Below, piece by piece: positions 17,625-25,154 of a stretch of 56,765 bases of DNA. Made by a program: the position numbers and the translations under genes. The DNA is from CAYMRL01 sp964473205 (GTDB lineage Bacteria; Deinococcota; Deinococci; Deinococcales; Trueperaceae): NCBI GenBank assembly GCA_964473205.1, contig CAYYOK010000009.1:1-56765 (forward strand), written 5' to 3'. The notes beneath the pieces are model-generated. The model worked only from the letters and a program-made list of their open reading frames with translations. It was not told the origin of the DNA and searched no databases. How positions within the stretch are numbered: the first letter of the stretch is position 1; the number at the start of each line of letters is the position of its first letter.

Positions 17625-18233
17625 ATGTCCGACCAACGCCAGCCAGAAGTCGAGGCGGGGCTGGGTTTCGAGACGGCGCCTTCGCAGTGGGGTCGCCGCT
17701 ACGGCCTGCGCGGCAAGATCGCCTTCGAGCTCGGGCCCGAGGGGCTGTTTTGCGTAGGGCAACACGCTGGCTACCTCCTCATCGAGGCGAGCAAGGTACA
17801 GCACCTGCGGTCGGTGGTCGAGTCGTCGAAGTACGGCTCGCTCTACACGACGCGCATCTGGGTTCAGGGCGGCCCTCATCCCGCGGTGATCCAGGTCGCC
17901 GCCGCGAACGCGAACGAGTACATCCAGACCATCGCCCACTTCGCTCACCGAGTCGCGACGCTCGGCGGCCTCGAGCGGCTCGAGCGCGGGTCGTCGGCCG
18001 TCGGATCCCTGGCCCTCGTCTTCATGATCTTCCCCGTGCTCCTGGGAGGACTGTTCGTCTCGATCTTCGCTCTGGCCAACGATCCCTGGTACCAGCGCTT
18101 CGCCCCCACGTTCGTGGTGTTCGCCCTGTTCCTGGTCGTGGCTTGGGCGGCGAAGATCGCCTGGCCAAGCCCCGTTCGCGATTGGAACGAGTACCTCACC
18201 GTCTTGCAAGGGCTCAAGGGCCAGCGAGCCTAG
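17625..18233 (+). CDS. Hypothetical membrane protein with two C-terminal transmembrane helices
   Basis: I do not recognise this 202-residue protein. A soluble N-terminal part (about 1-125) looks like a compact alpha/beta domain with alternating hydrophobic residues. It is followed by two hydrophobic segments (about 130-150 and 160-180). A -10-like TACGAT ends 5 nt before the ATG, suggesting a leaderless transcript. It stands alone between a divergent VOC gene and the HD-GYP gene. Confidence 0.65.
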   Translation: MSDQRQPEVEAGLGFETAPSQWGRRYGLRGKIAFELGPEGLFCVGQHAGYLLIEASKVQHLRSVVESSKYGSLYTTRIWVQGGPHPAVIQVAAANANEYIQTIAHFAHRVATLGGLERLERGSSAVGSLALVFMIFPVLLGGLFVSIFALANDPWYQRFAPTFVVFALFLVVAWAAKIAWPSPVRDWNEYLTVLQGLKGQRA

Positions 18234-18310
18234 AGTCCGCGATCCCAGTCAGTTTCCCGTCAAACCCCGGTCGGTTTCTCGTCATAGGGCGCTGAGCATC
18301 GTGATCGCAC

Positions 18311-19285
18311 GTGATCAGGAGAGTCTCGACACCTCCCTGGCCCGAAGGGCCGCCGGAGATCCCGAACGCGTCGGGGCTGCCGGTCGGGCTCAACGTCGTC
18401 GCGCCCACCGGCAGTCTCGAGTCGGTGGCGACGAAGGCGGGCAGCCTCGACCTGTTGGCGACCGGGCGTGGCGTCGAGGTCATCAAGGGCACCCTGCAGG
18501 ACGGCGAGCGCATGACGATGGTGCCGGGCGAGCCCGGCGCCGACGCGCTGGAAGCCTGCCTGCTGCTGGAGGGCAGTCTTCTGATGCCCGACACCTTGGG
18601 CGGCGAGGTCCTGGCCTCCGGGAGCCTGATCAGCGCGGACGGTCTCGAGGAGCCGGTCAGCTTCACCGCGCACGGCGACGTACGCTTCCTCTACATCACC
18701 TCTGCGCCGATGTTCCACCACATCAGCCGCGAGCTCAACGAGCTCAGGCGCCTGGCCGTCGACATCGAGGTCACCGACGGCTACACCGCTGACCACTGCG
18801 AGCGCCTGCAACGGCTCTCCTACGCCACCGGTCGCGAGCTCGGCCTGAGCCAGGCCGAGCTGTACGGGCTCGACTTCGGCGCCTACCTGCACGATGTCGG
18901 CAAGATCCGGGTGCCGACCTCCATCCTGCTCAAGCCCGGCAAGCTCGATGCCGAGGAGTGGAGCCTCATCAAGCAGCACCCTAGCTTCGGCCGTCAGATG
19001 CTGGCGCCGACGTTCATGCGAGAAGCCGGCGTCATCGTAGAGCAGCACCACGAGCGCCTCGATGGCAGCGGCTATCCGTTCGGCCTCGTCGGCGACGAGA
19101 TCCTCGTCCAGTCGGCCATCGTGGCCGTCGCCGACACCTACGACGCCATCACGACCGATCGGCCTTATCGACGCGCCAGCCCGCCTGCCGAGGCGTTGGC
19201 GGAGCTCGAGAGGCTCGCAGGCATCCAGTATCCGAAGGAGGTCGTCCGCGCTTTCCGGTCCGCGGCGGCCCAGCTCGAGCTCTAG
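18311..19285 (+). CDS. HD-GYP domain protein, probable c-di-GMP phosphodiesterase
   Basis: The 324-residue product has a C-terminal HD-GYP domain (about 150-320). DHCERLQRLS holds the first His, AYLHDVGKIRVP the HD pair (194-195) and HHERLDGSGYP the GYP signature (246-256), followed by DTYDAITTDRPYR. All key metal residues are present, so hydrolysis of c-di-GMP is expected. The N-terminal 130 residues look like a cupin-type beta-barrel that could sense a ligand. The exact GTG start is uncertain. No partner gene overlaps it. Confidence 0.88.
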   Translation: MIRRVSTPPWPEGPPEIPNASGLPVGLNVVAPTGSLESVATKAGSLDLLATGRGVEVIKGTLQDGERMTMVPGEPGADALEACLLLEGSLLMPDTLGGEVLASGSLISADGLEEPVSFTAHGDVRFLYITSAPMFHHISRELNELRRLAVDIEVTDGYTADHCERLQRLSYATGRELGLSQAELYGLDFGAYLHDVGKIRVPTSILLKPGKLDAEEWSLIKQHPSFGRQMLAPTFMREAGVIVEQHHERLDGSGYPFGLVGDEILVQSAIVAVADTYDAITTDRPYRRASPPAEALAELERLAGIQYPKEVVRAFRSAAAQLEL

Positions 19286-19346
19286 ACCGGAGACATCCGA
19301 AGCGGGGTCGCAGCGCCGGCCCCTGCTCACGAAAGGAGGGCACATC

Positions 19347-19628
19347 TTGGTCTCGCGTCTTCGCACGATCCTCCTGGCCAGCCTGGTTCTGACGCTGTTC
19401 TCCAGCGCCTTCGCCAGAGACTGGCACGTCCGCCTCAGCGCGCCGGTCGTCACGGCGGTCACCGACGAGCTGCCGCTGGCAGCCGTGGGGAACAGTCTGT
19501 ACCGGGCGCAAGAAGGAGTCCACGGCGCGCTCAAAGGCCTGACCGGCGTCGAGGTCGACTACTTCTACGTCTGGTTGCACGTCGGCAACGCCTCGATCCC
19601 GGTCGACCCGCTGTACTTCAGCAAGTAA
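19347..19628 (+). CDS. Small secreted protein, function unknown
   Basis: A 93-residue protein starts at TTG, 7 nt after a perfect AAAGGAGG. Residues 1-22 (SRLRTILLASLVLTLFSSAFA) form a clear signal peptide with likely cleavage after AFA. The mature part is about 70 residues with no cysteines and no motif I recognise. The longer open frame upstream is only a shadow of the HD-GYP gene. A hairpin follows 22 nt after the stop, marking the transcript end. Confidence 0.7.
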   Translation: MVSRLRTILLASLVLTLFSSAFARDWHVRLSAPVVTAVTDELPLAAVGNSLYRAQEGVHGALKGLTGVEVDYFYVWLHVGNASIPVDPLYFSK

Positions 19629-19650
19629 CGAGATCGACTCGGAACGCCTC

Positions 19651-19681
19651 GGCGCCCCGGCGACGGTATCGACGGGGCGCC
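19651..19681 (+). terminator. GC-rich hairpin, probable terminator
   Basis: Arms GGCGCCCCG and CGGGGCGCC are perfectly complementary over 9 bp with a 13-nt loop, followed by TACCTTTG. The weak T-tract is typical of high-GC genomes. It closes the transcript of the small secreted protein. Confidence 0.6.
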
Positions 19682-19872
19682 TACCTTTGCGCCTCGCCGC
19701 GGCTCCGGGTCGACGCCGTCCGCCAAAGGCTCGCGTCAAGCCCGCGACCCGGCGGTCGGCCGCCCCGACCCGCGCCGTCGTAGACCCCCTTGACCTCTGA
19801 CGCCCGACGATGCTGTACAATGCCATCCGCCTTCGGGCCGCTGCGCGCAGATCCGCGCGGCGCACAGCCGAA

Positions 19873-19947
19873 GGCCCCTTCGACTAGCGGTCAGGTCACA
19901 ACCCTTTCAAGGTTGCGGCACGGGTTCGAATCCCGTAGGGGTCACCA
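19873..19947 (+). tRNA. tRNA-Glu (anticodon UUC)
   Basis: Acceptor GGCCCCT pairs with AGGGGTC (one G-T), the anticodon stem CAACC/GGTTG holds loop CTTTCAA (anticodon TTC), the T-arm is CACGGG-TTCGAAT-CCCGTA, and CCA is encoded. A TACAAT -10 lies at 19816-19821 with TTGACC (19790-19795) upstream, though the 20-nt spacing is long. Confidence 0.96.
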
Positions 19948-20031
19948 AGTTCGAGGCGCCCGCGCGAGCGAGGCGCCACTCTCGCTCTCAACGTCCTGGA
20001 CACGCTCCCTTAATCGAAGCTCGCCAGCCGC

Positions 20032-20090
20032 TTGACAGCGCGGCACCGCAGACCCTAACCTGCAAGCACATTTTCGTAACCGTTTACGAA
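20032..20090 (+). promoter_or_regulatory. Promoter and LacI-type operator before the lacI-family gene
   Basis: TTGACA (20032-20037) and TAACCT (20056-20061) form a promoter with an 18-nt spacer. Just downstream, 20073-20090 carries an 18-bp dyad with arms TTCGTAA and TTACGAA around a central CG, the standard shape of LacI-family operators. It lies about 6 nt after the expected transcription start and about 75 nt before the regulator start codon, fitting autorepression of the whole sugar operon. Confidence 0.7.
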
Positions 20091-20163
20091 GCTGCGGAAG
20101 GCCGGTGGTGGCGTTGCACGCAGTGCCGAATCTGAAGCTCTCAGCGCGTCCAGGAGCACGCTC

Positions 20164-21129
20164 TTGACCCGCGCCAGGGTGACGATCCACGACGTCGCCC
20201 GGCTCGCCGGCGTGTCGGTCGGCACGGTCAGCCGCGCCCTCAACGACCGCTACGGCGTCAACTCCGGCACGCGCCGCGACGTGCTCGAGGCCGCCAAGAC
20301 GCTCGGCTACCAGCCAGACCCGACCGCGCGCGAGCTCTCCAACCGCCAGCCTGTCACCGTCGGGCTCAGCGTCGCGCAGGGCCACAAGCGCCTGATCCCG
20401 TTCTTCGTGCTCTACCTCGGGCACCTGCTCGACGCCATGGCCGACAGCGGCCTGCGCGTCCGCGACGTGCCGACGGGCACGGACGGCCTGCCGGCCGAGC
20501 CTGCCGACGCCTACGTTCTGCTCGGGGCTCACTCCGGCGACCCGCGCATCGACCACCTCAAGGCGCAGCGCGTGCCCCACGTCCTCGTCGGCCACTTCGA
20601 CGGCGTCAGCAGCGTCGCGGCCGATGACGTGACCGGCGGACGCCTGGCGGGCCGGCATCTCCTGGCGCTCGGGCACGAGCGCGTCTTGCACCTGACCGGC
20701 GACCTCGACTCGCAGTCGTTCGCCGACCGCCTGGCCGGCGTCGAGGACGCGCTGAGAGAGGCCGGCGCGCCACCGCCCGAGGTCGTGGTGTGCCGCGAGC
20801 TGACCGCGCTCGGCGCCTACCGGGCGCTGAGCAGTCGCCTCGCCGTCGACCCGCCCACGGCGGTCTTCGCGGCCACCGACGAGCTCGCGTCAGGCTGCGT
20901 CGCAGCCGCCGAGGACCTCGGCATCGGGATCCCCGCCGACCTCTCGGTGATCGGCTTCGACGACATGCCCGAGGTGGGCGAGGGGCTCACCACGATCCGG
21001 CAGGACATCAGGGAGCTCGCACGCCAGACCGTCACCCTGCTTCTCGAGGGCCTCAGGGGCGAGAGCGAACGCAACGTGAGGCTCGAAGTCGAGTTGGTCG
21101 ACCGCGGCACGACCGCGAAACGGAGGTGA
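20164..21129 (+). CDS. LacI family transcriptional regulator
   Basis: The 321-residue regulator has the LacI-type DNA-binding head TIHDVARLAGVSVGTVSRALN (about residues 7-27), the hinge ARELSNRQ and a periplasmic-binding-like sensor domain ending with FDDMPEVGEGLTTIRQDI. The TTG start has AGGAG 7 nt upstream; a GTG five codons later is an alternative. It heads an operon with an alpha-glucan type ABC transporter and a debranching enzyme, so its inducer is probably a malto- or isomalto-type oligosaccharide. The dyad upstream is its likely own operator. Confidence 0.93.
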   Translation: MTRARVTIHDVARLAGVSVGTVSRALNDRYGVNSGTRRDVLEAAKTLGYQPDPTARELSNRQPVTVGLSVAQGHKRLIPFFVLYLGHLLDAMADSGLRVRDVPTGTDGLPAEPADAYVLLGAHSGDPRIDHLKAQRVPHVLVGHFDGVSSVAADDVTGGRLAGRHLLALGHERVLHLTGDLDSQSFADRLAGVEDALREAGAPPPEVVVCRELTALGAYRALSSRLAVDPPTAVFAATDELASGCVAAAEDLGIGIPADLSVIGFDDMPEVGEGLTTIRQDIRELARQTVTLLLEGLRGESERNVRLEVELVDRGTTAKRR

Positions 21130-21240
21130 CCCGAGGCTGCCGCTGAGAAAGCCCCTTAACGAGACCACAAGACCTAGGGAGAGGCGCAGAGGTCGGCCGA
21201 TGAGCCGCACTCGCAGGCCGAACCCCACGAGGGAGAGAGC

Positions 21241-22488
21241 ATGATGAGAAGGTTCGCAGCACGACGTCTCACAGCACTGCTGGCAACGCTGTTGGCGCTT
21301 TCGGTCGCCTCCGGCGCGCTGGCGCAGCAGGTCCGCGTCATGGGCTACGGCGGCACCGATCCGGCCGTCGTCGCGCGGCTACTCGACGAGGTGGTCGGCG
21401 CCGCCCTCGCCTCCGAGGGCATAACGCTCGTCTACGAGCCGCTCGAGGACTACAACACCACCCTGTTCAACGCGCTCTCGGCCGGCACCGCCGCCGACGT
21501 GTTCTACATCCCCGTCGAGACGGCGCCGGGCTTCATCGCCACCGGCAAGGTGCTGCCGCTGAACGGTCTCGTCGACACCGCGCCGTTCATCGACAGCCTC
21601 GTCGACGCTTACACCGTCGACGGCAACGTGTACGGCATCGCCAAGGACTTCAACACGCTGGCGGTTCACTACAACATCGACCTCTTCGAAGAGGCCGGTA
21701 TCGAGGTCCCCAACGAGAACGACACCTGGGAGACCCTCGCTGAGAAGCTCCGCGGCGTCGCCGCCCTCGACGGCGTCTACGGCGCGTGCTTCCCCGCCTC
21801 GTTCGACCGCTTCGGCGCCTTCGCTTACGCTGCCGGCTGGCAGCCCTTCGACGCCAACGGCGCGACCGACCTGCTCGACGACGCGTTCGTAGAGGCGGTC
21901 GAGTGGTACACCGGCCTGCTCCATGAAGGCGTCGTGGTCCTGCCGTCCGACATCGGCGAGGGCTGGGGCGGTGGCTGCCTCGCGACCGACACGGTCGCCG
22001 TCGCGTTCGAAGGGGCGTGGATCGTCGGCTTCCTGCGCGACGCCGCTCCGAACCTCCAGTACGGCACGACCTTCATGCCGATCGGCCCGTCCGGCGAGCG
22101 CGGCAACTTCCTCTACACCGTGGCGTGGGGTATCAACGCCGACTCGCCCAACCGCGATGCGGCTGTGCGCGTCCTCGAAGCCCTCACCAGCGCTGAGGCG
22201 CAGCAGTGGGTGCTCGAGCAAGGCCTCGCCATCCCCAGCCGCAGCGCGCTGGCCGACAACCCGTACTTCGACACCGGCACGCCAGAAGCCGAGGCCAACA
22301 GGATCGTCTTCCTCGGCGCCGCCGAAGGCAACGTGCTCGGCTTCCAGTTCGGCTCGGTCGGCAACGACTGGATGAGCCCGATCAACGCGGCGCTGATCGC
22401 CATCGCCGGCGGTCAGTCGAGCATCGAGGCCGCCCTCCAGACCGCGCAAGAGGACGTCAACGCGCTGATCGAGCGCGCCGGCAACTAG
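21241..22488 (+). CDS. ABC transporter sugar-binding protein (CUT1 family)
   Basis: The 415-residue extracellular binding protein has a signal peptide ending at GALAQQ. The family 1 solute-binding pattern follows: DVFYIPVETAPGFIATGKVLPLN, YGIAKDFNTLAVHYN and FEGAWIVGFL. Such proteins feed oligosaccharides to MalFG-type permeases. Ribosome site GAGGGAGAG lies just before the ATG. A strong hairpin follows the stop. With lacI before it and the debranching enzyme after the permeases, the cargo is probably an alpha-glucan; this is inference from context. Confidence 0.9.
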   Translation: MMRRFAARRLTALLATLLALSVASGALAQQVRVMGYGGTDPAVVARLLDEVVGAALASEGITLVYEPLEDYNTTLFNALSAGTAADVFYIPVETAPGFIATGKVLPLNGLVDTAPFIDSLVDAYTVDGNVYGIAKDFNTLAVHYNIDLFEEAGIEVPNENDTWETLAEKLRGVAALDGVYGACFPASFDRFGAFAYAAGWQPFDANGATDLLDDAFVEAVEWYTGLLHEGVVVLPSDIGEGWGGGCLATDTVAVAFEGAWIVGFLRDAAPNLQYGTTFMPIGPSGERGNFLYTVAWGINADSPNRDAAVRVLEALTSAEAQQWVLEQGLAIPSRSALADNPYFDTGTPEAEANRIVFLGAAEGNVLGFQFGSVGNDWMSPINAALIAIAGGQSSIEAALQTAQEDVNALIERAGN

Positions 22489-22499
22489 CGGTACCGTAG

Positions 22500-22530
22500 G
22501 CGCTGGGCGGCTTCCCAAGTCGCCCAGCGC
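22500..22530 (+). terminator. Intercistronic hairpin after the sugar-binding protein gene
   Basis: Ten-base arms GCGCTGGGCG and CGCCCAGCGC are perfectly complementary, with CTT/AAG able to pair inside the loop. There is no T-run. It starts 11 nt after the stop codon and 104 nt before the permease start. It is probably an attenuating or mRNA-protecting hairpin that sets the higher level of binding protein over permeases. Confidence 0.6.
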
Positions 22531-22603
22531 GTTCCGAACGCGATAGGCGGGGTCGGCGCCGCTGCCCGGCGCCACCTCGCCCCAGCAGGAACTGGAGCCA
22601 GAC

Positions 22604-23710
22604 GTGAGACAGCGTTCCGAGACACTCTCGGCCTATCTGTTCTTGTTGCCGTTCCTCACGCTGCTGACTATCTTCTTCCTCTACGCAGCGGGCCGCGCGA
22701 TCTATTTCAGCTTCACCGATTACGACATGTTCTCGCCGCCGAGGTTCGTCGGCCTTGACAACTACCGCGACCTCTTCCGCGACAGGCTGTTCCTGAGCGC
22801 GCTGAGGAACTCCCTCTGGTTCACCGCGATAGTCACGACGACCCAGACCTTCCTCGCCCTGGTGATGGCGGCGGTGCTCAACCAGCGCGTGCGCGGCATC
22901 CACTTCTTCCGCTCCGTCTTCTACCTGCCCAGCGTGACGAGCTCGGTGGTCATCACGCTGATCTTCCTGTGGCTCTACCAGCGGCGCGGCGCGATCAACT
23001 ACCTCGTCACGCAGTTCACGCGCTATCTCCCCATCCTGCTGGCGTTCTTGCTGATCGTCGCGGTGGTGCAGGTGCTGCAAGTGGTCTACGAGCGGCGGAA
23101 GAAGCTGCCCGCCGGCTGGTTCGACCCTGCGCTCCTCGTCGTGTCGCTGCTGGTCGCGGGCGCAGCGGTGTTCGCGCTGAACGCTGCGGGGGTCATCGCA
23201 CCGCGCAACGTCCTTCCGTTCGACTTCACCTGGCTGCAGACCAGCCAGTCGGTCCCCTCCGGCTGGCCGTTCTGGCTCTCGGTGCCGGTGCCGCTCGCCG
23301 CGATCATGATCCAGAACATCTTCACGACCGTGCCGACCTTCATGCTCATGTACCTGGCCGCTTTGCAGACCGTGCCCAAGAGCCACTACGAGGCCGCCGC
23401 CATCGACGGCGCCACGGCCAGCCAGCAGTTCTTCCGCATCACGATCCCGGCGGTCAGGCCGGTGACCTTCCTGGTGCTGACGCTCGGGCTCATCGGCACG
23501 CTGCAGATGTTCGACCAGGTCGCGATCTTCGGCGACGCCGCGCCCCAGCGCTCGATAGTGACGCTCGCCTATTTCGTCTACAACCGCATGTTCCCCGGCG
23601 CCCAGACTCCCGAGGTCGGCTTCGCCTCGGCGGCCGCGATGTTCCTCGCCCTGCTCACGCTCACCGTGGTGCTGGTGCAGCGCCTGATCGTCAGATCGGA
23701 CTCGGCATGA
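22604..23710 (+). CDS. CUT1 sugar ABC permease, MalF type, with an extra two-helix insert
   Basis: The 368-residue permease begins with the usual helix and FVGLDNYRDLF motif, and carries the EAA loop HYEAAAIDGATASQQF. Typical members are about 290 residues. Here residues about 139-208 form an insert with two additional hydrophobic segments (about 141-163 and 175-195) separated by a basic stretch (YERRKKLPAGW), placed before the WPFWLSVPVPLAAIMIQNIF helix. The start is GTG. It overlaps the partner permease by 4 nt (ATGA). Confidence 0.9.
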   Translation: MRQRSETLSAYLFLLPFLTLLTIFFLYAAGRAIYFSFTDYDMFSPPRFVGLDNYRDLFRDRLFLSALRNSLWFTAIVTTTQTFLALVMAAVLNQRVRGIHFFRSVFYLPSVTSSVVITLIFLWLYQRRGAINYLVTQFTRYLPILLAFLLIVAVVQVLQVVYERRKKLPAGWFDPALLVVSLLVAGAAVFALNAAGVIAPRNVLPFDFTWLQTSQSVPSGWPFWLSVPVPLAAIMIQNIFTTVPTFMLMYLAALQTVPKSHYEAAAIDGATASQQFFRITIPAVRPVTFLVLTLGLIGTLQMFDQVAIFGDAAPQRSIVTLAYFVYNRMFPGAQTPEVGFASAAAMFLALLTLTVVLVQRLIVRSDSA

Positions 23711-25143
23711 GCGCCGTGGTGATGCGGCCAGTGGCCGACGACCGCGCCTGGCGCGCCTGGCTGGCGCGCCGCCGCTGGTCGAGAGCCGGTCTCGTCTACT
23801 GCGTGATGCTGGCGTTCTCGGTGGTGTTCGTCGGACCGCTGCTGTTCGCCACCATCTCGAGCCTCAAGACCGACCCTCTCGAGTACCCGCCCAACCTCGC
23901 GATCCCACAGCTCGACGTCGGCAACTGGTCGGCAGCGGCGCGCCTCGGGGTGGCCGGGGCCGGCGACCGCTGGTTCGGCGGCTTCGCGCCTGGCGCATCG
24001 GTGCCGTTCTCGATCAGCTACTTCGTGCCGGCCGGCGTCGAGGCCGAACCGCCCGAGGTGGCCGTGCCGCGGCGCCGGCCGGGCGCTGGCCTCGGCGCGG
24101 TGATGGCCATCCAGTTCGCGGCGGACCACGCCGCCGTATCGGAGGTGCGCGAGACCGCGCGCAGCCCGGCCGAGCTCCGCTCCGGCGAGAGCGTCATCGC
24201 CGGCGAGCGCATCACCTACGAGTTCGAGGTCACCTACCCCGGCGATGGACCGACCATCGACAGGCTCCCTGTCGACGTGACTGCCGCGGTGACGATGACC
24301 TTCCTAGACTCGACCCTCTCGCCCAGCCGCCTGGAGCGGCGCGGGCGCACCGCCTCGTACGATCACCTCTCGCCGGGCGTTCTCGGCTACATCTTCAGGA
24401 ACTACGTCAGAACGTTCGCCGAGGTGCGCAGCCCGGCCACCGGCCAGAGCCTCTTCCTCACCTGGATCGGCAACAGCTTCCTCTTCGCGTTCTGGCGCAT
24501 CCTGCTCACACTGAGCATCGCCACCCTGTCGGGCTACGCGCTGGCGCGGATGCGCTTCAGGGGCCGCGAGCTCGTCTTCCTGCTGGTGCTCGTCGCTCAG
24601 ATGATCCCGAACCAGGTGCTGTTCATCTCGAACTACCTGGTGCTGCGCGACGGCATCCTCACGCTCGGAGACTTCCGTCTCTCGGCGCTGTGGGGCCAGA
24701 GCGCGGGCATGCTGAACAGCCTGCCTGGCCTCATCATCGTGACCGCGCTGAGCGCGGGGCCCGTGTTCATCATGAAGCAGTTCTTCGAGTCGATCCCGCG
24801 CGAGGTCGAGGAGGCCGCGATGATCGACGGCGCCGGCCACTGGCGGCGCTACTGGAGCGTCGTGCTGCCGATGGCGCGTCCAGCGCTGGGCGCTCTGGTG
24901 ATCCTCACCTTCCAGGGCGCCTGGAACGACTTCTTCTGGCCGCTCGTGGTGCTGACCAGCCCTGAGCAGCTCAAGACCCTGCCCGTCGGTCTGCTATCGT
25001 TCCGCAACGCCTACGGCGGCGTCGGCGACTGGGGTCTGATCCTCGCAGGGGCGGTCCTCAGCGCGCTGCCGGTGATCATCCTGTTCGTCGTGTTCCAGCG
25101 CTACTTCCTCGAGGGCGTCTCCTACGGCGGCAGCAAGGAGTAG
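23707..25143 (+). CDS. CUT1 sugar ABC permease, MalG type, with a large extracytoplasmic insert
   Basis: The 478-residue permease has a first helix at about 28-50 with TISSLKTDP, the core membrane domain from about residue 252 (NSFLFAFWRILLTLS), and the EAA loop EEAAMIDGAGHWRRYW. Normal members are about 280 residues. Between helix 1 and helix 2 lie about 200 residues instead of about 45, with a beta-rich segment (about 95-205: SISYFVPAG, ITYEFEVTYPGD, TAAVTMTFL). This recalls the periplasmic P2 loop of MalF but is in the MalG-position subunit. The ATG overlaps the upstream stop. Confidence 0.9.
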   Translation: MSAVVMRPVADDRAWRAWLARRRWSRAGLVYCVMLAFSVVFVGPLLFATISSLKTDPLEYPPNLAIPQLDVGNWSAAARLGVAGAGDRWFGGFAPGASVPFSISYFVPAGVEAEPPEVAVPRRRPGAGLGAVMAIQFAADHAAVSEVRETARSPAELRSGESVIAGERITYEFEVTYPGDGPTIDRLPVDVTAAVTMTFLDSTLSPSRLERRGRTASYDHLSPGVLGYIFRNYVRTFAEVRSPATGQSLFLTWIGNSFLFAFWRILLTLSIATLSGYALARMRFRGRELVFLLVLVAQMIPNQVLFISNYLVLRDGILTLGDFRLSALWGQSAGMLNSLPGLIIVTALSAGPVFIMKQFFESIPREVEEAAMIDGAGHWRRYWSVVLPMARPALGALVILTFQGAWNDFFWPLVVLTSPEQLKTLPVGLLSFRNAYGGVGDWGLILAGAVLSALPVIILFVVFQRYFLEGVSYGGSKE

Positions 25144-25154
25144 GGGTAAAGCGC

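Noticed and set aside
22969..23706. Upstream extension of the MalG-type permease frame
   Set aside because: It overlaps the MalF-type permease in another frame; the ATGA overlap at 23707 is the proper start.
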